Shown here one piece after another: positions 43,883 to 52,311 of a stretch of 64,000 nt of DNA. Every line of letters starts with the position of its first letter. The stretch's first letter is position 1. The DNA comes from a bacterium (lineage in GTDB: Bacteria > Campylobacterota > Campylobacteria > Campylobacterales > Sulfurimonadaceae). The stretch is from the NCBI GenBank assembly GCA_018825665.1, contig JAHJEG010000001.1, positions 1-64,000 on the forward strand, written 5' to 3'. The notes under the pieces were generated by a model. It was not told the origin of the DNA. It saw only the letters and a list, made by a program, of their open reading frames with translations, and did no database searches. The position numbers and the translations under genes were made by a program.

Positions 43883-44353
43883 CTATCTTCTTTTTTTCCC
43901 TTTTCCCATATCATCATAAACCAAAAATCTTTTCAAGTCCTCCTGCATCTTCTCGTCCAGACTCTCCCAGATCTCTTTTTTGGACTGATATCTCAAGGGT
44001 TCTTTGATCTTGTGTTTTTTAATATCCCGTATAAGATAATGGTGGCGTACAATCAGCTTTGTGTATCGGCTTATAAAAAACCAGTTCTTTATAATCTGAT
44101 AACTTCTCTCTTCATGGTCCATGAAACTGTACTCGCCGTGTTCAATATCTTCCTCTTTTTGATGTGCCACAAACGGTTTTCCGACATCATGCAAAAGTCC
44201 TGCTGCAAAAAATCTGAAATCCCCACCCCGAAGAGCGTAGTATGTAACCCTTAGGGTATGCAAGAAAACCCCATGCTGATGCCATTCATTTTGCATAAAA
44301 AATAGTGATTTAATAAATGGTTTTGAAAATATACTGTTATTCTTTCTGCTCAT
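43883..44353 (-). CDS. HD-domain protein
   Basis: 156 residues with an HD metal site: VFLHTLRVTYYALRGGDFRFFAAGLLHDVGKPF, then HEERSYQIIKNW and VRHHY. This is the fold of metal-dependent phosphohydrolases acting on nucleotides. No GYP signature of c-di-GMP phosphodiesterases is present. The C-terminus is basic (GKGKKRR). It stands alone, next to the remnant of a GGDEF gene. Confidence 0.75.
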   Translation of the reverse strand: MSRKNNSIFSKPFIKSLFFMQNEWHQHGVFLHTLRVTYYALRGGDFRFFAAGLLHDVGKPFVAHQKEEDIEHGEYSFMDHEERSYQIIKNWFFISRYTKLIVRHHYLIRDIKKHKIKEPLRYQSKKEIWESLDEKMQEDLKRFLVYDDMGKGKKRR

Positions 44354-44452
44354 ATACTGCCTTTGAAAATAAAATTCTACTATAATTTTTCTATTTAAAA
44401 ATCAATTTTTTATTTAAGAAATTTAGCATTCTGCGAGCAGAAACATTCTATA

Positions 44453-44536
44453 TTCAGAATAGGCAGGGAAGAATTTTGTATTGTTGTCCTGGGTATGCGT
44501 CTGGATGAACTTGAAGCCTATGCTCAGAATATAAGA
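44453..44536 (+). pseudogene. fragment of a GGDEF (diguanylate cyclase) domain
   Basis: Without a start codon, the plus strand reads FRIGREEFCIVVLGMRLDEL followed by EAYAQNIR. This matches the segment around the GGEEF signature of GGDEF domains; GREEF would be a one-residue change, and the following E-AYA-NIR helix is typical. The frame has no initiator, and the expected downstream T-x-SIG strand is missing. The rest of the gene is gone. It is a decayed relic between two intact genes. Confidence 0.5.
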
Positions 44537-44554
44537 ATATCCCACATAGCACCC

Positions 44555-46543
44555 TCACTTCTCAAATATTTGCGGATACTGAAGAATCGGCAAATATTCA
44601 GAATCGTAATTGTCTCCATTTTCAATTATGAGTGTCGGCGTAGTCCCGACACCTTTTAGAATCGTTTCGCTTTTGTCGTAGGGTCTGTCTGTGATAATAT
44701 CCCCAATCGCATACGGAGTGATATCATCCATATGCGTATAGCTTTCGTTCGTGTCTCTGTAATATTTAAAAGTAAAGGGAACTTCGCCAAAGTAATCTTT
44801 CCCTTTGGTATATCTCTGCGTCACCACCACCTTTTTATAACCTGCGGCTGCATCGAGTGATTCACTGCGGGTCGGGTACAGCAGGGCAGACTGTATATAG
44901 CGGTTCTTGTCCAGATAATCTTTTTTATGTGTAAACTCACGAATAAGCTTTAGTCTCAGAGTCTGAATCTCTTTTAATTTTGAAACGGAACTAAATTCAA
45001 GAGAGGGCATGGTATCGCTGTACCCATTTGATTTTTGAATGACACTGTGCAAATATCTTTCCATAGATTTGGGCATATCCCCAAAAAGAGAAGCCCCGAC
45101 CACATGATCTAAAAAGTATCTATACTCACCCATCTGGGCTTCACGGTTGAGCGGATCACCCATATTTGCAAAACCGCTTGTCTCATCATCTTTGGCATTG
45201 AGATTTTTGCTGTATCTCAAATAGTTCATCTCGCCCCAGCCCGAATCATCTGCAAACTTTCTTGCAAACGACCAAACCGTATCTATCGTGTTTCCTGTTC
45301 CGGATGTAAAGTGCTCGGGCTCAAATCCGTATGTCGAACTGTGACAGCCGACACATTGCATAAGTTCTTCGGATGTCTGCCCCCTCAGTGAGCCCTCTGC
45401 ATCTTCAATGAAACCCGACATCCACCAGCCTGCTCCATTGTCTATCCATGTTTCTTTTGAATTATAATACAGCGGTGCATCTTCATCTTTTGATATAGCC
45501 TCGCCTGGATAAAACATTTTGTACTTGACCATGTATCGTATCTCTTTGACCCTGTTTGCACGAAGACCCGGAAATTTATTTTGATGGGAGCTGTACATAT
45601 CCGCATCCACGTCCACATAATGCAGAGGATGGGCGAACTCGGTCTTTAGCGGAAACAGACCTCTGTCTATTTTCGTATCCCTGGCAAGACCTGCATAATA
45701 CAGTTCATGCGTCTGCAATCTGTCTTGAATCGCTTTTTCAAGAAGGCTGAGGTTCGTTTTGTATATTTGCAAATCAAATGCACCGCTCTCATCTTTCATA
45801 AACTTGGAATCAAGCCTGATATACACGCCGCTGACACTTCCGCTGTGGGGAGTAAATATACCATAGGGCATAAAATCAATACTTCTCCATCCAGTATTTT
45901 GGCCTATTTCATCCCCAAAAAGAGCTTCCTCCTGATTTTGGGTCCTGACAAACCCGTCTGAATCTGCCGGAAGAGATGCAGGGTTGAGAGCAGGAAAGAG
46001 TCTAAACGGATCATCTTTTATCCCGCTGTCGCTATGTGTCGGCTCCCCTTGTTTTTTATTGTAGGCCTCTTGCCAGTTGTCTTGTTTGATATATGTTTTC
46101 ATATCCCATTCTGAGGTGTTTATATCCAATTTTTGAAGCTCTTCATCGAGTTTATGGGGGAATATTGTATTTTCCCATGGATTCTTATTTGGAGACACCG
46201 CAAAACTGTTCACGGGTCCAAAAGCATAATCAAGCTGCAGGTTTCCTATTGCAGAATCAAGCCCCGCCTGAGGAAGAGTATTTCCCAAAGCCTTTCTCGC
46301 CGCAGCGTTTGAATGACAAAAAAGACAGGCATTCTGGGTTCCGTAAGAAGTTTCTATATAGCATTGTGCAGGAATATTGGCATAAGGATTCTCAAAGAGT
46401 GTACGGCTTCTGAATGCACCTGTCATCGGTGCTTTTGAAGTGCTGATACTATCGTTTTTCTGCATTGGGGATGTATCTGAAGGATTGCCGCAGGCAAGAA
46501 AAAAGAGTCCACTCATAAAAAGTAAAATTTTTGTATACATCAC
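44555..46543 (-). CDS. di-haem c-type cytochrome lipoprotein
   Basis: 662 residues. Lipoprotein signal with lipobox FLACG (Cys18). Two haem motifs: CLFCH (73-77) and CVGCH (396-400). The long region between has aromatic and Asp-rich segments but no domain I can name. It is therefore an outer- or inner-membrane-anchored periplasmic di-haem protein. It lies 68 nt downstream of phoX on the same strand, separated by a hairpin, and is probably co-transcribed. A redox partner in a phosphate-starvation operon is unusual. Confidence 0.75.
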   Translation of the reverse strand: MMYTKILLFMSGLFFLACGNPSDTSPMQKNDSISTSKAPMTGAFRSRTLFENPYANIPAQCYIETSYGTQNACLFCHSNAAARKALGNTLPQAGLDSAIGNLQLDYAFGPVNSFAVSPNKNPWENTIFPHKLDEELQKLDINTSEWDMKTYIKQDNWQEAYNKKQGEPTHSDSGIKDDPFRLFPALNPASLPADSDGFVRTQNQEEALFGDEIGQNTGWRSIDFMPYGIFTPHSGSVSGVYIRLDSKFMKDESGAFDLQIYKTNLSLLEKAIQDRLQTHELYYAGLARDTKIDRGLFPLKTEFAHPLHYVDVDADMYSSHQNKFPGLRANRVKEIRYMVKYKMFYPGEAISKDEDAPLYYNSKETWIDNGAGWWMSGFIEDAEGSLRGQTSEELMQCVGCHSSTYGFEPEHFTSGTGNTIDTVWSFARKFADDSGWGEMNYLRYSKNLNAKDDETSGFANMGDPLNREAQMGEYRYFLDHVVGASLFGDMPKSMERYLHSVIQKSNGYSDTMPSLEFSSVSKLKEIQTLRLKLIREFTHKKDYLDKNRYIQSALLYPTRSESLDAAAGYKKVVVTQRYTKGKDYFGEVPFTFKYYRDTNESYTHMDDITPYAIGDIITDRPYDKSETILKGVGTTPTLIIENGDNYDSEYLPILQYPQIFEK

Positions 46544-46580
46544 AAAGTACCTTGTTTTAATTTTTATAGATGGGCTTATG

Positions 46581-46608
46581 CAATAAGAGGCAGAGGGGCC
46601 TCTTATTG
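46581..46608 (-). terminator. intercistronic hairpin between phoX and the di-haem lipoprotein gene
   Basis: CAATAAGAGGC and GCCTCTTATTG form a perfect 11-bp stem with a 6-nt loop, directly after the phoX stop. There is no T run on the minus strand, so a processing or attenuating hairpin is likelier than full termination. Confidence 0.5.
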
Positions 46609-46611
46609 TGT

Positions 46612-48513
46612 TTATTTTATACCAGGTATTCCGCTGATATATCCAAATGGAGCGTTGAATTTATCTATTTTTCCCTCTACGGCATTTTTTACACTATCGG
46701 GTGTCGTCTTGGTAAAGTCGGCCAAATGTTGTGCATTACTCATGATATACGCATGTCCGTTCTCATTGTCAACTACCTGCAAGCCTGTAGCCTCTGCACC
46801 CGCCGGCAAAGACAAGATACGTGAAAGCTTCAGAGTATCTACATTGTACGCCCATACAAAGTTATTCGTATGCGTCCCGCTATCCTCACCGATAAAGAGT
46901 GTACGCATTTTGTCTGAGAAGAAAACATTATCGGTATTTGCTATCTTGTCAACCGAACATGTATTACCGTTTGCATCCGTTGCTATCTCCTCGCCTAAGA
47001 GTCCCGATGGCACATGCATACTTGTAGCTACAAGGTCAGAGGCAATCATATTTCCGTTGATATCTTTTTGCCCTGCGCTCAGAGATATCTCATACGTACC
47101 GCCACAGTTGTTTTTGGCGACTTTGATATGATCTATCTCAAAAGATCCGTCTTCCTTCATACCCTTGTCAATATAACTCATAGCCATATAAAGCTTCTTA
47201 TCCTGAGCGTTATACGCTACACCTTCCATCTTATTCCACTCCGTCGTCGCACCAAGCCATGCTGCATAACGTCTAGGCTCTAGAGCAGAGGCTACATCAT
47301 CCATCCCATCGACAAGTCTCAAGTATTCCGTACTTGTGCTTCCTGCTTTTAGAGCCTTGTATCCGGCTGGTAAAGTCCCGTTATAATCCGCAGGAGCAAT
47401 ATATTCAAAAATATCAGAGAATGTGTATATATCTTTGTACGATGCTACTTCTGCATTACTGTGGTGGCCAAGCTTCATCCATGTCAGGTACGCAGAACCG
47501 CCGTCCGTACTCCCTGGCGTGCTTGTCTGATTCCATTTTGCCGCATAGAGCGTTCCCGCACTTAAATCATTCGCTTTATCCGCAACATACATAAACATAC
47601 CGACATTGCTTCCGTCATCTCCAAAATAAGCCGTTTTCCCGTCATCAAGCACCTTGGCCATCTCCCAAGTACCTTTCCCCATAGAGTAGTGTTTTGTAAT
47701 TGTAGTGGATGCATCACTTTTGACTTCAACTTCAGTGATATAACCGTAGTCATAGGCTTTAGCCGTTTTCGTATTGTCAAAATACACTTCAGTCAATGCC
47801 TTGATTCCGGCTTCTGCACTTGCCAGGCTTGAACCGTTGCTTGCAGTGTAATACAGATCGTAATCTTCTTCGCTTCCCAAGTGTGTATTCCATGGTGTCT
47901 GAGAACCAAAACACGGTATCCATAATCCGTTTACACTTGAGAAATCAATCGCTTTTTGCTCACTCGCAATAAGCTTGCCGTCTGCATCCTGCTCTATGGA
48001 TGTCAAAAGCATACTCATAGGCATTCTTGAATACCATGACGGGTAACTATAGGCCTTTGAGCCGTCGCTTAATATCCAGTCATATTCAAGATGCGATACC
48101 AAGAACAGCTTGCCGCCTACATTCAAGAGTGAGTTTGAATCCGGAGTCTCAGCAAGTACAGGCTCATTCATCGGATCCAATACAGGTTCCATCTTGTAGT
48201 TATAAATCTGTCCTGCCTGATAAGGATTCGTACCAACCTTGTCTTTTACATTAAATAATGTAGTGTACGAAAGGTTATGCTCTGTGTATTCGGTTTCTGA
48301 AGTATATACACGTACTTTTGCATTCGAATAAGCACTGGACATCTCATCTGCACTCGAAGGTGCAGACATCCCTATAAATTCTACTTTCGTAGCTTCAACG
48401 CCGGCTGCAACAGCCGTAGTGTTACTATCTGTAGTGCTATCATCGTTTGCACAACCAACAAAACTAACTGCAAGTGCAGCTGCTGCTGCTAGAGAGATCC
48501 ATACATTCTTCAT
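46612..48513 (-). CDS. phoX: PhoX-family alkaline phosphatase (lipoprotein)
   Basis: 633 residues: lipoprotein signal ending FVGCANDD. PhoX/DUF839 family segments include IPCFGSQTPWNTHLGSEEDY (PhoX has a similar ...TPWGTW...EE motif), TTEWNKMEGVAYNAQDKKLY and RTLFIGEDSGTHTNNFVWAY. PhoX enzymes use Fe/Ca to release phosphate from organic esters in the periplasm. Most PhoX proteins are Tat-exported; this one has a Sec-type lipobox and no twin Arg, which is unusual for an Fe/Ca cofactor enzyme. Pho-box-like repeats lie upstream at 48557-48589. Confidence 0.82.
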   Translation of the reverse strand: MKNVWISLAAAAALAVSFVGCANDDSTTDSNTTAVAAGVEATKVEFIGMSAPSSADEMSSAYSNAKVRVYTSETEYTEHNLSYTTLFNVKDKVGTNPYQAGQIYNYKMEPVLDPMNEPVLAETPDSNSLLNVGGKLFLVSHLEYDWILSDGSKAYSYPSWYSRMPMSMLLTSIEQDADGKLIASEQKAIDFSSVNGLWIPCFGSQTPWNTHLGSEEDYDLYYTASNGSSLASAEAGIKALTEVYFDNTKTAKAYDYGYITEVEVKSDASTTITKHYSMGKGTWEMAKVLDDGKTAYFGDDGSNVGMFMYVADKANDLSAGTLYAAKWNQTSTPGSTDGGSAYLTWMKLGHHSNAEVASYKDIYTFSDIFEYIAPADYNGTLPAGYKALKAGSTSTEYLRLVDGMDDVASALEPRRYAAWLGATTEWNKMEGVAYNAQDKKLYMAMSYIDKGMKEDGSFEIDHIKVAKNNCGGTYEISLSAGQKDINGNMIASDLVATSMHVPSGLLGEEIATDANGNTCSVDKIANTDNVFFSDKMRTLFIGEDSGTHTNNFVWAYNVDTLKLSRILSLPAGAEATGLQVVDNENGHAYIMSNAQHLADFTKTTPDSVKNAVEGKIDKFNAPFGYISGIPGIK

Positions 48514-48544
48514 CTTTTTTTAATCCTTGTTATTTGATGCCGGA

Positions 48545-48589
48545 ATTCTATTTTGGCTTTATTACCTCTTTGTTACATTTTTATCACAT
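48545..48589 (-). promoter_or_regulatory. phoX promoter with three Pho-box-like 11-bp repeats
   Basis: Read on the minus strand: ATGTGATAAAA (48579-48589), ATGTAACAAAG (48568-48578), AGGTAATAAAG (48557-48567), 6 nt, then the -10 TAGAAT (48545-48550). Pho boxes are 11-bp direct repeats of CTGTCAT plus an AT-rich tetrad that replace the -35 box; these units fit the form xTGTxAy-AAAr. PhoB-type activation in low phosphate is inferred from the repeats and from the gene content. Confidence 0.6.
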
Positions 48590-48604
48590 TTGTATTGCTC
48601 ACGG

Positions 48605-48635
48605 TTACCGTTGAGATACAGCACTCTAACGGTAA
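48605..48635. repeat. imperfect inverted repeat in the phoX-olsF intergenic region
   Basis: TTACCGTTGAG (48605-48615) faces CTCTAACGGTAA (48624-48635), complementary except for one extra base. It lies between the two promoters and overlaps the upstream end of the olsF Pho-box-like repeats. It may be a second regulator site. Confidence 0.4.
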
Positions 48636-48663
48636 TGAAGCTGTAATAATTTGAGAGTACTAT
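48619..48663 (+). promoter_or_regulatory. olsF promoter with Pho-box-like 11-bp repeats
   Basis: CGGTAATGAAG (48630-48640) and CTGTAATAATT (48641-48651) repeat with an 11-bp period; a degenerate unit, CAGCACTCTAA, precedes them (48619-48629). After 6 nt comes TACTAT (48658-48663) as -10. The units resemble the CTGTCAT half-site of the Pho box. Spacing to the -10 is identical to that at phoX. Confidence 0.55.
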
Positions 48664-48690
48664 CCCAAAAATAACTTACAGGACACCTTT

Positions 48691-50415
48691 ATGATAGATG
48701 TAGAAAAAGAGATTTTTTCTAAGTTTCCAAAATTGCAAAAAAACAAACTCGTAAGAGATACGATCTCCAAATTTGCAAAGTCGATTATTCACCAGGATGA
48801 GATCAACAAGGCCCTAAACGAGATCCAACACCTGAGCGGTTTTGAGTTTGTAGATGCCGTAATGGATTACTTTGATTTTGATTTCAAGGTGAGTCAGAAC
48901 AGTTTGCAGAACATCCCCTCATCGGGAAAAGTAGTCATAATCGCAAACCACCCTCTTGGAGGATTGGACGGAATAGCTATTTTGAAGCTTGTCGGAAAAG
49001 TACGACAGGATGTAAAGATAATCGCCAATGATTTTTTAAACGGATTTGATGGGCTCAAGCCTCTTATGCTGAGCATAGACAATTTCAAAACCAGACAGAC
49101 AAAAGAATCTCTCAGCAATATTTATGAAGCACTCAACAATGAGCAGGCTGTGATTATCTTTCCAAGCGGTGAAGTCAGCAGAATGTCCCCTACAGGGGTC
49201 AAAGACAAATTTTGGCATAAAGGATTTCTAAAATTCGCATCCAGGACATCTTCGCCTATTCTGCCGATTTACATAGATGCAAAAAATTCAAAACGATTCT
49301 ATTCCATCTCGGCGATAAACAAAAAACTCTCTACTCTGCTTCTCGCGGATGAGATGTTTAGACAAAAATCCAAATCCATAGAGATGCATGTAGGCGAACT
49401 GATACCAAATGAAAATATTTTTCCAAAAGGGATAAAACAAAATGAGGTTGTAAACCTTTATAAAAAGCATTTGTACTCCATACCTAAAAAATACAGCTAT
49501 TTTATAACCCAAAAGTCCATATCGCACCCGCAGGACAGACGCTATATCAAACAAGAGCTGAAGGAATCCACCCTGCTTGGAGAGACAAAAGACGGTAAAA
49601 AGATTTATCTGTATGAATGCAAAAAGGATTCGAAGGTTCTTTATGAGATAGGACGCTTACGAGAGATCTCTTTTAGAAAAGTGGGTGAGGGAACCAACAA
49701 AAAAAGAGATATCGACGTCTATGACACCTATTACAAGCATATCGTGCTTTGGGATGATGAAGAGCTTGAAATCGTAGGCGCCTACAGAATCGCAGAGGTA
49801 AAAGATATCATAAAAACGTATGGCATAAGCGGGCTCTACACCTCCACTCTTTTTACTTTTGGTGAAAAATTCGACAAATATTTAGACGACTCCATAGAAC
49901 TTGGCAGAAGTTTTGTACAGCCCAAATACTGGGGAAGCAGAGCCCTTGATTACTTATGGTTTGGTATAGGAGCCTACTTAAAACACAATCCGCAGATAAA
50001 ATATATGTTCGGACCGGTTTCTCTGAGTGCTTCATACCAAAAAACAGCAAAAGATATAATCCTGTATTTTTACGACAGTTACTACGGAAGCAAAAAAACG
50101 CTTGTTTTGCCGAAAATACCTTACAACTTCAAACAGGAGAGTGATTTGATACGAACTCTGAAACATGAATTCAGCGAAGGTGATTACAAAGCAAATTTCA
50201 AACTTTTAAAAAATATGCTCAGTACTTTCAATGTGACTGTGCCTACGCTCTACAAACAGTATGCAGACCTTTGTGAAGAGGGCGGAATCGAGTTTTGCGC
50301 CTATAATGTGGACAAAGATTTCTCGGACTGTGTTGACAGTTTTATCCTTGTAAAAATAGATAAGATAAAAGAAGCTCAAAGAAAAAGATATATAGACAAC
50401 AATCTGGGTGCGTAA
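48691..50415 (+). CDS. olsF: OlsF-type bifunctional acyltransferase (ornithine lipid synthase)
   Basis: 574 residues. The N-terminal PlsC-like domain has the catalytic NHPLGGLD (86-93) and the FPSGEVSRM motif of lysophospholipid O-acyltransferases. The C-terminal domain (about 300-470) is a GNAT-fold acyl-ACP N-acyltransferase of the OlsB/Acetyltransf_5 type (GRLREISFRKVGEGT, YDTYYKHIVLWDDEE, ELGRSFVQPKYW). This fusion is the OlsF architecture, which makes ornithine lipids: N-acylation by the C-terminal part, then O-acylation by the N-terminal part. Ornithine lipids replace phospholipids in low phosphate, consistent with divergence from phoX. The amino acid acylated is not proven by sequence. 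Confidence 0.78.
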   Translation: MIDVEKEIFSKFPKLQKNKLVRDTISKFAKSIIHQDEINKALNEIQHLSGFEFVDAVMDYFDFDFKVSQNSLQNIPSSGKVVIIANHPLGGLDGIAILKLVGKVRQDVKIIANDFLNGFDGLKPLMLSIDNFKTRQTKESLSNIYEALNNEQAVIIFPSGEVSRMSPTGVKDKFWHKGFLKFASRTSSPILPIYIDAKNSKRFYSISAINKKLSTLLLADEMFRQKSKSIEMHVGELIPNENIFPKGIKQNEVVNLYKKHLYSIPKKYSYFITQKSISHPQDRRYIKQELKESTLLGETKDGKKIYLYECKKDSKVLYEIGRLREISFRKVGEGTNKKRDIDVYDTYYKHIVLWDDEELEIVGAYRIAEVKDIIKTYGISGLYTSTLFTFGEKFDKYLDDSIELGRSFVQPKYWGSRALDYLWFGIGAYLKHNPQIKYMFGPVSLSASYQKTAKDIILYFYDSYYGSKKTLVLPKIPYNFKQESDLIRTLKHEFSEGDYKANFKLLKNMLSTFNVTVPTLYKQYADLCEEGGIEFCAYNVDKDFSDCVDSFILVKIDKIKEAQRKRYIDNNLGA

Positions 50416-50444
50416 AATACTCAAATGATGCAAGCCGCCATCCC

Positions 50445-50455
50445 GGCATGTGGAA
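50445..50455 (+). repeat. GGCATGTGGAA motif (intergenic, left arm)
   Basis: Left arm of the inverted pair. Confidence 0.95.
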
Positions 50456-50457
50456 CT

Positions 50458-50468
50458 TTCCACATGCC
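50458..50468 (-). repeat. GGCATGTGGAA motif (intergenic, right arm)
   Basis: Right arm of the inverted pair. Confidence 0.95.
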
Positions 50469-50491
50469 GGGGGTATCACCACTGTCTTATT

Positions 50492-51316
50492 TTATTTGCG
50501 CGCCATAGGATGGCAAAACTCAACAGTCTCTTTTAGATCCTGCTTTTGGATATGTGTATAAATCTGCGTGCTTAAAAGCGAAGAGTGCCCTAAAAGTTCC
50601 TGCACGACTCTGAGGTCTGCACCTCCTCTTATAAGTGCCGTAGCATAGGAGTGGCGAAGAATGTGAGGAGAGACTCCGAGGTATTTTTGGCATATCTTAA
50701 ACGCGGATATCCGGCTCAGTCTTTCTCCCCTGTAATTACACCAGACAAAATCCTTTTCGTATTTAAACGCATTCAAATATGCATCGATCGCATCTCTTGC
50801 GACTTTTGCTATTGGGACAATCCGCTCTTTGTCGCCTTTTGCATGTCGTATATGAAGCCATTCTCCCTCTATGTCATCTCTGCCAAGGGCCAGACATTCG
50901 CTTATCCTTGCTCCCGTGGCATACAAAAATAATATCAAAGCATAATCACGAAGCCCTATCCAAGTACTTCTGTCTATACATTCAAGCGATTTTTGGATTT
51001 TTTCATGAGATAAGAATTTTGGCAGAAGTTTTGGTATTTTTGCAAATTTAAGCTTGGTCTTGTCGTCCGTAAAGCGGCTTTTATAGCAAAAATCAAAAAA
51101 TGCATTTACTGAAGAAAGTTTTCTGTTGAGTGTTCGTTTATTGCCGTATTTGCAGAGAAAGGCTAAAACCGCTTTAGTGTCGAGCTGAATAAGACTCTTG
51201 TTCAGCTCGTTTTCTATCGCTGTAAGATCACTTTTGTAAGCCTCAACGCTTTTTTTGCTCAGTGCTCTTGTTACACTGATATATTCCAAAAAAGCTTCAA
51301 GTTCTTTTGACATCAC
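50492..51316 (-). CDS. tyrosine recombinase of the XerC/XerD type
   Basis: 274 residues. A SAM-like N-terminal core-binding domain is followed by the catalytic domain with Arg137 (ATGARISE), Lys in RHAKGDKER, His218/Arg221 (HILRHSY), His244 (LLGHSS) and the nucleophile Tyr253 (QIYTHI). All catalytic residues are present. Size and context (3' end of a bamB-like operon, no adjacent mobile element) suit a chromosomal Xer recombinase. Campylobacterota usually have a single XerH of about 350 residues, so whether this is the dimer-resolution enzyme or a second recombinase is open. No dif-like site was recognised nearby. Confidence 0.85.
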   Translation of the reverse strand: MMSKELEAFLEYISVTRALSKKSVEAYKSDLTAIENELNKSLIQLDTKAVLAFLCKYGNKRTLNRKLSSVNAFFDFCYKSRFTDDKTKLKFAKIPKLLPKFLSHEKIQKSLECIDRSTWIGLRDYALILFLYATGARISECLALGRDDIEGEWLHIRHAKGDKERIVPIAKVARDAIDAYLNAFKYEKDFVWCNYRGERLSRISAFKICQKYLGVSPHILRHSYATALIRGGADLRVVQELLGHSSLLSTQIYTHIQKQDLKETVEFCHPMARK

Positions 51317-52308
51317 TCGACTGAGATATATGCATCGTCTATATAAAATTTCTTATCCGCTACAAAAATGTATCCGTCTTTTATATCAACCTTATACACG
51401 CTGTAATTGAGCAAGTCTTTTGTTACTTCGATAAGATATCCCTCTTTTTCCAAAATAAACAGCTTTTCATTGTGGACGATCATTCCCAAAAAGTGTGCAA
51501 AAGGAAATTTAACCTTGGCATTTACCTGTAGATCTGGAGTCAAAGAGACTACTTCACCCTGCTTTGTGGCTATATAGATAGTCTTGTCGTCATAAGCAAT
51601 ATTTCTGGCTTCATAATTCACCCTAATCTCTTTCGAGGCCAAAGAAAGTATCTTATGTGCCGTAGCAGCGATAAGCTTCCCGTCAATCACATTAAAATAT
51701 ATCACATTGTTAAAATACTCTTCTGAGCTGACAATGATTGTTCTTAGTTTTTTCTTGAGTTTTGAATTGACGATGACCACTTTTCCATCAAGCGTTAAGA
51801 ACAGTACCAAATCATTCATAAAATACGGATTGACAATCCTTGAATCAACAACGATAGAGGCATTGCCCTGCTCTTTTAGAAGCAACTCTTTTGTAGATAC
51901 GGAATAAAGCGCCATCTCATTGTCTCTAAAGAGTACGGCCAAGACATCATCCTTTACACTTGCGGCAGCTATAGTTTTTTTAAGCTCAAAATTCTCTTGC
52001 AAAGAACTGTCTGCGACAAAAGAAAGAGTCAGATTTCCATCAATGCTTGCACTGATAACCCAGCCGTCACTATGGCCTATAAGTCTATAGTCCTTTTTCA
52101 CGGTAACATCCAAAGGCTTGTCTTTTGAAAGAACCTTGGAGTTCTCCAAAAGAGCAACCGCAGAAGAGATATCCGCAACAGTCTCGTTGCTCTCTCCATA
52201 ATGTGCCCATGCGGCTTTAACCTCTTTGGGTTCAAACACTTTTTTTGTACTGCATCCGCTCAAAAAGAAAATAGACAGAAGTGTAAAAAGTAAAAATAAA
52301 ATTTTCAA
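51313..52308 (-). CDS. BamB-like beta-propeller lipoprotein
   Basis: 331 residues: lipobox FFLSGC, then repeated blades of a PQQ-like propeller (LIGHSDGWVISASIDGNLTL, DLVLFLTLDGKVVIVNSK, KTIYIATKQGEVVSLTPDLQ). In Proteobacteria BamB follows yfgM, and the gene directly upstream here is YfgM-like, which supports a role in outer-membrane protein assembly. Sequence similarity to E. coli BamB is not obvious by eye. Its stop overlaps the xer start by 4 nt. Confidence 0.65.
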   Translation of the reverse strand: MKILFLLFTLLSIFFLSGCSTKKVFEPKEVKAAWAHYGESNETVADISSAVALLENSKVLSKDKPLDVTVKKDYRLIGHSDGWVISASIDGNLTLSFVADSSLQENFELKKTIAAASVKDDVLAVLFRDNEMALYSVSTKELLLKEQGNASIVVDSRIVNPYFMNDLVLFLTLDGKVVIVNSKLKKKLRTIIVSSEEYFNNVIYFNVIDGKLIAATAHKILSLASKEIRVNYEARNIAYDDKTIYIATKQGEVVSLTPDLQVNAKVKFPFAHFLGMIVHNEKLFILEKEGYLIEVTKDLLNYSVYKVDIKDGYIFVADKKFYIDDAYISVE

Positions 52309-52311
52309 AAT

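Larger units (their letters stand above)
50442..50471. terminator. inverted pair of GGCATGTGGAA motifs forming a terminator-like hairpin
   Basis: CCCGGCATGTGGAA and its exact reverse complement are separated by CT, giving a 30-bp near-perfect palindrome between convergent olsF and xer. The two arms are two 11-mer copies (50445-50455 plus, 50458-50468 minus). Paired uptake sequences at gene ends are a known arrangement in Neisseria, where they can act as terminators. A T run is lacking, so termination strength is uncertain. Confidence 0.75.

Noticed and set aside
43653-44554. tRNA or small RNA genes in the two larger gaps
   Set aside because: No cloverleaf, no T-loop consensus and no strong terminator was found; one gap holds a GGDEF relic instead.
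50415-50492. dif-like site next to the tyrosine recombinase
   Set aside because: The palindrome here is made of two uptake-like motifs and lacks the two 11-bp arms with a 6-bp centre expected of a Xer site.
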